20,968 nucleotides of DNA from WARW01 sp964582365 (GTDB lineage: Bacteria; Patescibacteriota; Microgenomatia; UBA12405). Below, one piece after another: positions 1-7,545 of this stretch. The notes under the pieces are model-generated. The model was not told where the DNA came from. It did not search any database and saw only the letters and a list, made by a program, of their open reading frames with translations. Position 1 is the stretch's first letter. Each line of letters opens with the position of its first letter. The stretch is taken from contig CAZOQV010000011.1 in the NCBI GenBank assembly GCA_964582365.1, positions 1-20,968 on the forward strand, in the 5' to 3' direction. The translations under genes were made by a program, and so were the position numbers.

Positions 1-2
1 CT

Positions 3-23
3 AATTTCTAATTTCTAATTTCT
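3..23. repeat. heptamer array (AATTTCT)3
   Basis: Three exact copies of AATTTCT sit end to end, ending 8 nt before the stop codon of the minus-strand dnaG gene. This belongs to the 7-nt-period repeat family that recurs near gene 3' ends elsewhere in the window. It may continue beyond the left edge. Function unknown. Confidence 0.85.
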
Positions 24-31
24 AAAAAGAA

Positions 32-1846
32 TTATGGTTTATTTGTTTGAAGTTGGTGGAGCTTTTCCATGATTTGTTTTTGTTCTAAAAACAGTTTATT
101 AAAGTCTTCGTCGTTTTCTTCTGTTTCAGAATTAGTCATTTGATTACTAATCTGATTTAACCTATCTTTAAGCAATATCTGATTTATTTTATTGGTGGCT
201 TTTTTAATTTCTGACAAACGGATGATGGAATCGATTTGATTTTTTTGAGATTCAAAATAAAGAGTTTCAAAAAGAGGCTTAATCTCAGCTGGCAAAGAAT
301 CAAGAATCTGTTTTAGGGTGATATCTTCATCGACCAGAAGAAATTTAGAAATAGTTTTAAATCTGGGAACAGTTAATTGATCAAGATATTTTTTAAGTTT
401 TTTGGCCAATTTAACGGGGTTTTTGGCACCAATAATGAGAGTTAACAATAATTCTTCGAGTTTTTCGGTTTTACTTTCTGTTTCTTCAATATTAGCCTTA
501 GTCAAATTACTAGAATAAACAGGGATAAATCCGCCAACAGCTTTCGCAGTTTGGGCGGACAGGTTTTTCTTGGCTTCTTCACGAATTGATTCTTCACTGG
601 AATTAATTTCATTAGCTAACTTTTTAAAATAATCAGATTTGGTAACAGAATTTTTAATTTTGACTAAAAATGGCAAAACTACATTTAAAATTTCTTTTTT
701 ACCTTTGACAGTGTTGGCATCATGAAGTTTTAGCTGTGATTTAATAATAAAATCCCAAACATCAGTGGCTTTAGCTAATTGAGATTTGAAAAATTCTGGG
801 TCAGCTTTGATGGCTTCATCTGGATCTTTATATTTATCACCTAAGGTTAAAACTTTGATGTCAAATTCCATAGAATCGGCTAATTCGATACTTTTACGAG
901 CAGCATTGTTGCCGGCAAAATCGGAATCTAGGCCTAAAATTAAAGTATCGGTGTAACGACGAAGAAGTTGAAGTTGTTCTAGGGTGAAGGCGGTGCCTTT
1001 GAGAGCAACAAAATTTTTAAAACCGGATTGATAGGGAGAAATCATATCAAATTCACCTTCAACCACGACCACAGAATTTTCTTGACGAATGGCTTCTTTG
1101 GCTAAATTTAGGCCAAAAAGCATATGACTTTTATGATAAATTTCGGTTTCAGGAGAATTAATATATTTGGCTAGATTGGGATTTTTGGAAGAAGGCAAAA
1201 TACGACCGGAAAAACCGACAATGTGGCCACGATAATCGTGAAGTGGAAAAGTTAAGCGACCATTAAAACGATCGTAAAGACCAGGACCGTAATTACTTTT
1301 ACCAAAAGTGCCAGTGTCGATTAAATCTTTAATTTTGTAACCTTTTTTGACAATAAAATTGCTTAAATATTTTGAATCATCAGGAGAAAAACCAATATTA
1401 AAAGTTTTAATAGTTTCTTGGGTAATTCCCCTGTTGGCAACATAACTTAGAGCATCTTTGCCCAATGGATGGGATAAAAGAATATAATTGTAAAATTTGG
1501 CGACTTGAGAATTAATTTCAATTAATAATTTCTTTTTGGATTCTTGATGATCAACTAGGCTGCTTTTGACCAAAGTGATACCAGATAATTTGGCCAATTC
1601 TTCCAAGGCTTCTCGAAAATCAATTCGCTCATATTCTTCTAAAAAAGTGAAAACATCACCGGCTTTACCACAACCAAAACATTTAAAAATCTGCATGTCT
1701 TCGGAGACAGTGAAAGAGGGAGTTTTTTCGCCATGAAAAGGACAACAGGCCACATGATGACGACCACGCTTTTTTAGAGGGACATAACGATTAATTACGT
1801 CGACAATATTGAGTTTTTGTTTAATTTCGTCAACTTGGTTATCCAC
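32..1846 (-). CDS. dnaG: DNA primase DnaG
   Basis: Synthesises the RNA primers for chromosome replication and acts with the replicative helicase at the fork. The 604-residue protein has the usual bacterial order. The N-terminal zinc ribbon has Cys35, His38, Cys56 and Cys59 (CPFHGEKTPSF and CFGCGKAGD). The RNA polymerase core carries the basic motif RFNGRLTFPL near residues 193-202. The Toprim motifs are VEGEFD (Glu263), GLDSDFAG (Asp307, Asp309) and DPDEA (341-345). A helical C-terminal region of about 250 residues should hold the helicase-interaction domain but is poorly conserved. The start is GTG at 1846. No Shine-Dalgarno is visible, but a TAGAAT box ends 5 nt upstream, so the transcript may be leaderless. 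In many bacteria rpoD lies next to dnaG; here that side is outside the window. Family assignment is secure. Confidence 0.97.
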   Translation of the reverse strand: MDNQVDEIKQKLNIVDVINRYVPLKKRGRHHVACCPFHGEKTPSFTVSEDMQIFKCFGCGKAGDVFTFLEEYERIDFREALEELAKLSGITLVKSSLVDHQESKKKLLIEINSQVAKFYNYILLSHPLGKDALSYVANRGITQETIKTFNIGFSPDDSKYLSNFIVKKGYKIKDLIDTGTFGKSNYGPGLYDRFNGRLTFPLHDYRGHIVGFSGRILPSSKNPNLAKYINSPETEIYHKSHMLFGLNLAKEAIRQENSVVVVEGEFDMISPYQSGFKNFVALKGTAFTLEQLQLLRRYTDTLILGLDSDFAGNNAARKSIELADSMEFDIKVLTLGDKYKDPDEAIKADPEFFKSQLAKATDVWDFIIKSQLKLHDANTVKGKKEILNVVLPFLVKIKNSVTKSDYFKKLANEINSSEESIREEAKKNLSAQTAKAVGGFIPVYSSNLTKANIEETESKTEKLEELLLTLIIGAKNPVKLAKKLKKYLDQLTVPRFKTISKFLLVDEDITLKQILDSLPAEIKPLFETLYFESQKNQIDSIIRLSEIKKATNKINQILLKDRLNQISNQMTNSETEENDEDFNKLFLEQKQIMEKLHQLQTNKP

Positions 1847-1851
1847 AAGCT

Positions 1852-1857
1852 ATTCTA
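1852..1857 (-). promoter_or_regulatory. dnaG -10 box (TAGAAT)
   Basis: TAGAAT on the minus strand ends 5 nt before the GTG start of dnaG, which would place transcription initiation at or next to the start codon. No good -35 match was found. This is one of several boxes at the same spacing in the window. Confidence 0.45.
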
Positions 1858-1874
1858 ACATTTTTTAAACTCCA

Positions 1875-1939
1875 CTTTATTTAAATCCTTCCTGTCCGAA
1901 ATTTCGGACTGTCCTCCCTTAACAAGGGAGGAGAAATCT
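1875..1939. repeat. composite two-hairpin repeat, copy 1
   Basis: A left flank CTTTATTTAAATCCT (1875-1889) is followed by a perfect 16-nt palindrome, GTCCGAAATTTCGGAC (1894-1909). Then comes a hairpin of CCTCCCTT and AAGGGAGG around AAC (1913-1931) and the tail AGAAATCT. The same left flank, with one extra T, and the same second hairpin recur at 1993-2048. The first hairpin is different in each copy. This is a non-coding dispersed element. Confidence 0.8.
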
Positions 1940-1950
1940 TTTGTTATTTT

Positions 1951-1978
1951 GTAGAAACGCCATGCATGGCGTCTCTAC
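1951..1978. repeat. 28-nt palindromic repeat, intergenic copy
   Basis: The ends are GTAGAAACG and CGTCTCTAC around the self-complementary core CCATGCATGG. The whole 28 nt is a palindrome apart from one wobble position. A second copy with the same ends but core TTGCGTGCAA lies inside the tsaE part of the t6A fusion gene (18647-18674). Core bases differ between copies while pairing is kept, so selection or copying acts on the fold. Confidence 0.85.
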
Positions 1979-1992
1979 TTTTTCAATCTCCC

Positions 1993-2048
1993 CTTTTATT
2001 TAAATCCTCACTCCGGATAAACCGGTTTCTCCCCTTAACAAAGGGAGA
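1993..2048. repeat. composite two-hairpin repeat, copy 2
   Basis: The left flank CTTTTATTTAAATCCT (1993-2008) is followed by a short inverted repeat, CCGG-ATAAA-CCGG (2013-2025). Next is a hairpin with arms TCTCCC and GGGAGA (2028-2048). That 21-nt hairpin is identical to the one at 14429-14449. Confidence 0.8.
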
Positions 2049-2081
2049 CTTTTAATTTAGTGGTCGCGGGTGAGGATACTT

Positions 2082-2128
2082 CTAATTAATAATTAATAAT
2101 TAATAATTAATAATTAATAATTAATAAT
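2082..2128. repeat. heptamer array (TAATTAA)6
   Basis: Six exact TAATTAA units plus a partial one end 2 nt before the stop codon of the polyprenyl synthase gene. The same unit occurs three times at 20948-20968, overlapping the tsaD stop codon. It carries stop codons in several frames on both strands. Confidence 0.88.
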
Positions 2129-2129
2129 A

Positions 2130-3197
2130 CTAGTGATCTCTATTTATTATAAATTCAAAGATTGATTGTAATTCGGAGCGGAAGGGTTCTTTTGATAAAA
2201 ATTTTAATTCGGTGTCAAAAATTTCTTGGGCTTCAAGAGCAAACTTTTTAGCAATAGATTTGCCATATTCTAAGCTACCGTATTCTGTCATTTTGGTAAT
2301 GACCCAACTAATTTCGTCTGAAGTTTTTTGATCGCGAGTTTTAGAAATAATTTCTTTAAGCTTAGATAAGTCCGAAGACGAGGCATTATTTAATAGATGA
2401 ACCAACATTATGGTTCGTTTACCTTCATAAATATCGTTGCCCTGTTGTTTTTTTTGACCAGCAAAATCAGAAGTTAAATCTAAAAGATCATCGACAATCT
2501 GAAAAGAACGACCAAGAAGAACACCGAAGTTATAAATTGATTCGAGTTGAGAATCGGAAGCACCGGCTAAAATAGCACCAAGTCGCATAGGGCCAGCGAT
2601 GGTGTAATAACCAGTTTTACTTTCCAAAATTAATAAAATATCTTCTTCGTTTAAATCTAATCGATTATCTTGAGTCCATTTAATTTCAATGGTTTGACCT
2701 AGGATAGTGCGAGTTAACATTAGAAAAAATTCATCTTGAATTTTTTGAGCAAGGTTTTTATCCAAAATTAAATAATTTTTTGATAATACTTGCCACATTA
2801 AAACATGGAGGGCATCTCCAGCATTAATGGCCAACTCATTTCCGTAAATTTTATAAAGAGCGAGTTGACCACGACGTTCGAGCGATTGATCTTCAATATC
2901 GTCGTGATTTAAAATCCAATCTTCGGAAATTTGCATAGCGGCGGCAGTTGGAAGTGATTTATTTAAGTTAAAGCCAAGAGATTGAGCAGTCAGCATTAAA
3001 AGAGTTGGGCGAAGATATTTTCCCTTTCTTTGTGGATAATCTGAAACTATTTGAAAATGAAAATCGGAAATAAATTGATATTTAGATTTTATTTGACAAA
3101 ACTCAGGATAATTTTTAATTAAATTAAGATATTGCTCGATTTCCGGCCATAGAATGTTTTTATTTTTAGCTAAAACTTCAATTGCGTCTGGTTTCAT
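2130..3197 (-). CDS. polyprenyl diphosphate synthase (trans, class I)
   Basis: Condenses isopentenyl diphosphate with allylic diphosphates to make a geranylgeranyl- or longer-chain prenyl diphosphate, the precursor for lipid carriers or quinone-like chains. The 355-residue protein shows the family landmarks. KGKYLRP at 58-64 gives the diphosphate-binding Lys and Arg. The first aspartate-rich motif is DDIED (Asp99, Asp100, Asp103), followed by ERRG. GQ lies at 167-168 and the second aspartate-rich motif is DDLLD (236-240). A basic EGKRT follows at 258-262. Chain length cannot be read reliably. ATG at 3195-3197 overlaps the TGA stop of the upstream membrane-protein gene as ATGA, so translation of the two is probably coupled. 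A TAATTAA array follows the stop. Which isoprenoid end product this organism makes is unknown. Confidence 0.93.
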   Translation of the reverse strand: MKPDAIEVLAKNKNILWPEIEQYLNLIKNYPEFCQIKSKYQFISDFHFQIVSDYPQRKGKYLRPTLLMLTAQSLGFNLNKSLPTAAAMQISEDWILNHDDIEDQSLERRGQLALYKIYGNELAINAGDALHVLMWQVLSKNYLILDKNLAQKIQDEFFLMLTRTILGQTIEIKWTQDNRLDLNEEDILLILESKTGYYTIAGPMRLGAILAGASDSQLESIYNFGVLLGRSFQIVDDLLDLTSDFAGQKKQQGNDIYEGKRTIMLVHLLNNASSSDLSKLKEIISKTRDQKTSDEISWVITKMTEYGSLEYGKSIAKKFALEAQEIFDTELKFLSKEPFRSELQSIFEFIINRDH

Positions 3198-4363
3198 GAG
3201 ATTTTTTCAAGAGGAATTACAGCTGGAGTTTCAGCTGCAATTGGAGGATTTGTTTTTTTAATTAATAAACCAAAAGTATAAGGATAAATCAAATACATGG
3301 CCTCAAAAGTAGTGACTGACAACTCAAAGGCAGAAGGGATTTGATTAGTTATAAAGAAAGCCCCAAGACCAAGAACAGTGGCGGTTTTAAAACTCTGTTT
3401 CATTTTTTCTTTGAAAACTTTTTTAATAATTTCTGGTGGAATATTGGATTTTTCGGCTTTTTTAGCAGCTTCGGAATTACTTCCAAAACCAGCATGAATA
3501 GCCGCTAAAAAGGTACCGATGGCAGTGACAAAATTCATGGGAGTATTTTGAACGCTAAGATCGGCAATAAAAACAAAACCTTCAAAAGCAGTGGGGATGT
3601 GACGTAAAAAAATAACCATTAAAATGAGAGCAACACCACCAAAACCGCTGAGAGTGAACATAAGACGGTTGTATTTAATGCGAGCAAATAAAACTTTTTG
3701 ATTACGACCTAAAAAGATACGTAAAATTCTCCATAAAAGTCGAACTACAACAAAGAATAAAATAGCAATACCAACAAACATAAAAATTTTAGACCAATCT
3801 AGGGCCATGGTTTGAGTGACTTTGAAAAGAGGAACATGAAGATTGACTCCTTTTAAAGGATATTTAGGATAAGGAATCCAGTCATAAAGAAGATTCATTT
3901 TTTGTAATTTAAGAGGGTCAGAATAGAAGTCGATTAAAAAGATTCGACCAGCCGAAAAGAAAGCAATGGCATTAATAAAGAAATTAAAAATGTAAAAAAT
4001 GATAGATAAACTTCCTTCTTTAACTTTTTTGTTAAAAACTAATGATTGTTGGTCTTCTCTTATGTTTTCGATTTCGTCTTCAAAATCTTTTAAAGATTTG
4101 TCAAAATGATTACCAATGATACGAAGTGGAAGAAAAATTATGTTTTGAAGAATACCGATCAAAATAACTGAAATCCAAATTTGGTTGGTAATTGAATAAA
4201 TTAAAAAGAAAATACTAGCATATAGCTTGAAGCTATTGCCTTTTAAAAACCAAACAGTCAAAACTATTAAAAAGATTAAAAGCAAACTGGTCCAAAAAGG
4301 CAACCATTTGCGACTATTATCTATTTTTCTAATTTCAGAGAAGCTGGATTCATTTTTAACCAT
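3194..4363 (-). CDS. polytopic membrane protein, unrecognised
   Basis: The 389-residue product is dominated by roughly seven or eight hydrophobic segments. They lie near residues 17-37, 45-80 (probably two), 120-145, 195-220, 235-260, 280-300 and 330-380. A charged loop between them is rich in Asp and Glu, and the tail is Pro/Ala-rich. No family is recognised. The reading frame stays open upstream to 4468. ATG at 4363 is preferred because the longer form would run into the divergent gene and because a TATAAT box ends 7 nt upstream of it. The stop overlaps the polyprenyl synthase start (ATGA). It could handle or use a prenyl-linked substrate in the membrane, but that rests on context alone. 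Confidence 0.75.
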   Translation of the reverse strand: MVKNESSFSEIRKIDNSRKWLPFWTSLLLIFLIVLTVWFLKGNSFKLYASIFFLIYSITNQIWISVILIGILQNIIFLPLRIIGNHFDKSLKDFEDEIENIREDQQSLVFNKKVKEGSLSIIFYIFNFFINAIAFFSAGRIFLIDFYSDPLKLQKMNLLYDWIPYPKYPLKGVNLHVPLFKVTQTMALDWSKIFMFVGIAILFFVVVRLLWRILRIFLGRNQKVLFARIKYNRLMFTLSGFGGVALILMVIFLRHIPTAFEGFVFIADLSVQNTPMNFVTAIGTFLAAIHAGFGSNSEAAKKAEKSNIPPEIIKKVFKEKMKQSFKTATVLGLGAFFITNQIPSAFELSVTTFEAMYLIYPYTFGLLIKKTNPPIAAETPAVIPLEKIS

Positions 4364-4370
4364 TGTGCTA

Positions 4371-4392
4371 ATTATACAATTTAACTTATACT
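4371..4392. promoter_or_regulatory. divergent promoter pair, leaderless type
   Basis: Only 35 bp separate the two divergent start codons (4363 minus, 4399 plus). On the minus strand TATAAT (4376 to 4371) ends 7 nt before its ATG. On the plus strand TATACT (4387-4392) ends 6 nt before its ATG. Neither side has room for a ribosome-binding leader. A weak TTGTGC at 4363-4368 could be the plus-strand -35, with 18-nt spacing. Confidence 0.5.
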
Positions 4393-4398
4393 GTATAC

Positions 4399-4770
4399 AT
4401 GGCTGAAAATAAGGAAATAATAAATCACCAAAGCGAAACGAGTATTGGACAACAAAACGAAAAACCAATTGAGATAATGAGAGATTTGCAGAAAGATAGG
4501 GAGGTTATTGTACCTAGGGAAGTTAGAAATTGGATGGAAAAAGTGGAACAAGACCCTGATTTGAACGATCAAAGTCAAAATGATGGAAATAATGATGATT
4601 CAGTTTTGCAACCAATTGTCAAAATACCTAAAATAGTATTGCCGGTTGATAAGGGTAATTTTTCTGAAGGTTTTAAAAAAACTATGGATGACGCCAGCAG
4701 GTGGTTATCAGAATTTGTGTTTAGATTAATTAAAAAGAACAAAGGTAATGTAAAATTTAAAGAGAAATGA
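4399..4770 (+). CDS. small acidic hypothetical protein, coupled to the ATPase
   Basis: A 123-residue soluble-looking protein with no signal peptide or membrane segment. The N-terminal half is polar and rich in Glu, Gln and Asn, with a low-complexity stretch near 55-68 (QSQNDGNNDD). A Lys/Pro/Val-rich linker follows, then a predicted amphipathic C-terminal helix near 88-112 and a basic tail. The family is not recognised. Its stop overlaps the next start as ATGA (4767-4770). It is therefore very likely translated with the membrane ATPase downstream and may be a small partner or adaptor of it. The basic amphipathic end could lie on the membrane; this is inference. Confidence 0.7.
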   Translation: MAENKEIINHQSETSIGQQNEKPIEIMRDLQKDREVIVPREVRNWMEKVEQDPDLNDQSQNDGNNDDSVLQPIVKIPKIVLPVDKGNFSEGFKKTMDDASRWLSEFVFRLIKKNKGNVKFKEK

Positions 4771-7097
4771 ATGATTTTATAGTTCAACAAATAATAAATG
4801 TTTTACTAATATTAGTGACGATATTAGTAGCTTTAATAGTGTTGGTAGTGCTTGGTTTTGTAGCTTTTATGTGGTTTAAATGGAAAGATAGGGAGGAAAA
4901 GTCGTTAAAGTTGATAACATTATTAGTAGCAGTGCCTCAGGATAATGAAATAAAAATCGATGCTACTGAACAAATCATTAATTCTTTTTCTAGTTTATAC
5001 AAATCAGCTAAATTTAAAATTTTTCAGAAATTTATTGCTCAGCCAAGCATCTCCTTAGAAATTATCGGAACTGATGATGATATTAAATTTTATGTCTCAC
5101 TTCCAGAAAAATACCAAGATTTAATTGAAAAACAAATTTATAGTGTCTATGCTGGGGCTGATGTTAAGGTGGTGGAAGAAGCAAATATTTATTCAAATGA
5201 TGGTAAGGTGGAATATTTATGGTTGGCATTAAAAAAAGCTGTTCACTCCCCACTTAAAACTTATAAAGAAATCCCGACTGATCCGTTGGCGGCATTAACT
5301 TCGGCCTTATCTAAATTAAACAAAAACGAAACAATATCAATTCAATTAGTTTTGTCACCAACTGATGGACAATGGGCAAAGGTAGGTAGAAGTTTTATTA
5401 GCAGTACCAAAAAGAATGAATCTAACCCAGAAAAAGCCTCTTATAAAATTGATGCTAAACAGCTAGAAGCAATTGAGCAAAAAACCGGTAAACCAGGTTT
5501 TGAAACGGCCATAAGAATAGTGGCAGTGGCTCCAACTAAAGAAATTGCCAAAGTTAATATTTCCAATATTAAGGCATGTTTTGGTCAATTTGAATCACCA
5601 TGGAATAAATTCACTGGTAAAAAAATAAAATCTAAGGCAATGTTTATGCAGGATTTTATTTATAAATATCCAGCTTTAATTTGGTTAAAGAATAAAACTA
5701 TTTTGTCGTCAGATGAAATTTCTGGTATTTTTCATTTTCCAAACAAATCAATTGAGACACCAAATATCTATTGGTTAAAAGCAAAAAAAGCACCGGCACC
5801 AACAGATTCTCCCCAAGAAGGAATGTATATTGGCGATAATTTATATCGTGGGGTTAATAAAAAATTTTGTATGACAGCGGCTGACCGTCAGAGACATTTT
5901 TATATTGTTGGACAAACAGGTGTGGGTAAATCTTGGTTATTGGCGGATATGGCGTTGCAAGATATTAAGGCTGGGCATGGAGTTTGTTTTATTGATCCAC
6001 ATGATACTTATGAAAGTATTTTGGAAAGAATTCCACCAGAGAGAATTGAAGATGTAATTTATTTTGATCCATCACAAACTGAGCGACCAATGGGTTTTAA
6101 TGTGATGGAATGTGAAAGAGAAGACCAAAAAGATTTCGTGACTTCTTCAATTATTAATTTGATGTATAAACTTTACGATCCGTATAAGACTGGTATCGTT
6201 GGTCCCCGATTTGAACATGCAATTAGAAATATAATGTTAACAGTCATGATTGAACCTGGAGCAACATTTATTGAAATTGTCCGCTGTTTGACTGATCAAA
6301 GTTATGTTCAAGAATTGTTACCAAAATTAAATGATCCAATGGTTAAACGTTATTGGACTGATCAAATTGCCCAAACATCAGATTTCCATAAATCAGAAGT
6401 GTTGGATTATATCGTGTCAAAATTCGGCCGATTCATCACTAATACCATGATGAGAAATATTATTGGTCAAAGTACTTCGTCATTTAATTTTAGAAAGGCC
6501 ATGGATGAGGGAAAAATCCTTATTATTAATTTGGCCAAAGGGACAATTGGAGAAGAAAATTCGGCTTTCTTAGGACTAGTTTTGATTCCTAAAATTTTAA
6601 TTGCAGCCATGAGCCGACAAGATACTCCAGAGGCAAACAGAAAAGATTTTTATTTATACGTCGATGAATTTCAAAATTTTGCTACTCAAGACTTTGCCGT
6701 GATTTTATCCGAAGCCAGAAAATATCATTTGAATTTAACAGTGGCTAATCAATTTATTTCTCAAATGGACGATGAAGTAAAAAATGCAGTTTTCGGAAAC
6801 GTCGGTACGATTTCTAGTTTTAGATTGGGTATTGCTGATGCTGGATTTTTAGCGAAACAATTTCAACCAGAATTTGGTGAACATGATTTATTAAACTTGG
6901 CAACTGGAGAAATATATATGAAAACAATGGTGAAAGGAACTCCAAAACAACCATTTTCATTAAAAGTAGCGGCGGCGGAAAGGTTAAAACCCGGAGATCC
7001 TAAAAAAGCAGAAATGATTAAAAAGTTATCGTCTTTGAAATATGGTCGACCAAGAGAATTAGTGGAAGCAGAGATAGCGAAAAGAGCACGTCTTTAA
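4767..7097 (+). CDS. membrane-anchored VirD4/HerA-like ATPase
   Basis: A 776-residue protein resembling type IV coupling proteins and HerA/FtsK-superfamily DNA pumps. A single N-terminal membrane segment spans about 8-36. It is followed by an alpha/beta region of about 320 residues without a recognised motif, then the ATPase. Walker A is GQTGVGKS (382-389), followed by FIDPHD. Walker B is VDEF with Asp633 and Glu634. The C-terminal part (AVFGNVGTISSFRLG and onward) resembles the end of VirD4/TraG-like proteins. It probably assembles as a membrane ring that moves DNA or protein using ATP. No relaxase, VirB4 or pilin gene is present in the window, so conjugation is not supported here. Translation is coupled to the small acidic gene just upstream. 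Substrate and partners are unknown. Confidence 0.85.
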   Translation: MNDFIVQQIINVLLILVTILVALIVLVVLGFVAFMWFKWKDREEKSLKLITLLVAVPQDNEIKIDATEQIINSFSSLYKSAKFKIFQKFIAQPSISLEIIGTDDDIKFYVSLPEKYQDLIEKQIYSVYAGADVKVVEEANIYSNDGKVEYLWLALKKAVHSPLKTYKEIPTDPLAALTSALSKLNKNETISIQLVLSPTDGQWAKVGRSFISSTKKNESNPEKASYKIDAKQLEAIEQKTGKPGFETAIRIVAVAPTKEIAKVNISNIKACFGQFESPWNKFTGKKIKSKAMFMQDFIYKYPALIWLKNKTILSSDEISGIFHFPNKSIETPNIYWLKAKKAPAPTDSPQEGMYIGDNLYRGVNKKFCMTAADRQRHFYIVGQTGVGKSWLLADMALQDIKAGHGVCFIDPHDTYESILERIPPERIEDVIYFDPSQTERPMGFNVMECEREDQKDFVTSSIINLMYKLYDPYKTGIVGPRFEHAIRNIMLTVMIEPGATFIEIVRCLTDQSYVQELLPKLNDPMVKRYWTDQIAQTSDFHKSEVLDYIVSKFGRFITNTMMRNIIGQSTSSFNFRKAMDEGKILIINLAKGTIGEENSAFLGLVLIPKILIAAMSRQDTPEANRKDFYLYVDEFQNFATQDFAVILSEARKYHLNLTVANQFISQMDDEVKNAVFGNVGTISSFRLGIADAGFLAKQFQPEFGEHDLLNLATGEIYMKTMVKGTPKQPFSLKVAAAERLKPGDPKKAEMIKKLSSLKYGRPRELVEAEIAKRARL

Positions 7098-7126
7098 TTT
7101 TCAATTTTCAAAATCCAATTTTCAAT
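7096..7126. repeat. AATTTTC heptamer array carrying the left 24-bp inverted repeat
   Basis: Reads AATTTTC, AATTTTC, AAAATCC, AATTTTC and then AAT, a degenerate 7-nt period that starts within the ATPase stop codon. Bases 7103-7126 (24 nt) occur again as an exact reverse complement at 7517-7540, so the small gene between them lies inside a perfect inverted repeat. Confidence 0.9.
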
Positions 7127-7132
7127 CAATTT

Positions 7133-7483
7133 CTAAATTTTATTGCGACTTGAAGTAATTATTTTGGAAAAAATTAAAAGTAATTCTTGAGACTCTTTCC
7201 AGTTAATTCTACATTCATCTATAAAATCAGGATTGGCTTGAGCGAGTAATCTTAACCAATGTTTCGTTTCTTTAATTTCTTTTTTAGAAATACCCATTTT
7301 GTGGATAAAATCTTTTTTACTTTCAGCTTCATTAGCTTCACAATAGTTTGCACCAATAGAACCTGAAGAACCAACAACCTGTTCTATTAATCTTTTATTA
7401 ATACAATCTTTAGGTAATTTTCTGACCAATTGAATTATTTTTTCACCGAATAAAGCAGTTCTTTCTTCTAAGTTGTATTCCAT
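7133..7483 (-). CDS. four-helix-bundle protein, S23/bAvd family
   Basis: A 116-residue, almost wholly helical protein. It matches the family named after 23S rRNA intervening-sequence proteins and the accessory variability determinant of diversity-generating retroelements. Family signatures are visible: ERTALFGEKIIQLVRKLP at the start, then GSSGSIGANYCEANEAESKKDF near 38-59, and the IKETKHWLRLL helix. Members usually form homopentameric barrels with a basic surface thought to bind nucleic acid. No reverse transcriptase or variable repeat is nearby, so a retroelement role is not supported. The gene lies between perfect 24-bp inverted repeats (7103-7126 and 7517-7540), which recalls intervening sequences where the gene sits in a stem-loop. 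ATG at 7483 has no Shine-Dalgarno. Function here is unknown. Confidence 0.88.
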   Translation of the reverse strand: MEYNLEERTALFGEKIIQLVRKLPKDCINKRLIEQVVGSSGSIGANYCEANEAESKKDFIHKMGISKKEIKETKHWLRLLAQANPDFIDECRINWKESQELLLIFSKIITSSRNKI

Positions 7484-7492
7484 TTCACAATT

Positions 7493-7512
7493 AATGAATT
7501 AATACATTCATT
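7493..7512. promoter_or_regulatory. inverted repeat upstream of the four-helix-bundle gene
   Basis: AATGAAT and ATTCATT flank TAATAC, giving a perfect 7-bp stem with a 6-nt loop just upstream of the small gene. It could be an operator or an RNA hairpin. A TATTAAT box overlaps it on the minus strand. No direct evidence of function. Confidence 0.35.
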
Positions 7513-7516
7513 GTAA

Positions 7517-7540
7517 ATTGAAAATTGGATTTTGAAAATT
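7517..7540. repeat. right 24-bp inverted repeat
   Basis: The exact reverse complement of 7103-7126. It ends 5 nt before the stop codon of the Xer-like gene, so it also fits the rule that heptamer arrays lie at gene 3' ends. Confidence 0.92.
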
Positions 7541-7545
7541 AGATA

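Noticed and set aside
4364..4468. N-terminal extension of the membrane protein to 4468
   Set aside because: It would overlap the divergent gene and its promoter, and a TATAAT box sits just upstream of ATG 4363.
4381..4578. Open frames antisense to the small acidic gene and the start of the ATPase (4381-4578, 4575-4790)
   Set aside because: They overlap better-supported genes on the other strand and have low-complexity hydrophobic translations with no motif.
4767..7097. Conjugative element
   Set aside because: Only a coupling-protein-like ATPase is present. No relaxase, VirB4, mating-pair or integrase-site evidence is in the window.
7133..7483. Diversity-generating retroelement around the bAvd-like gene
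   Set aside because: No reverse transcriptase, template repeat or variable repeat is visible nearby.
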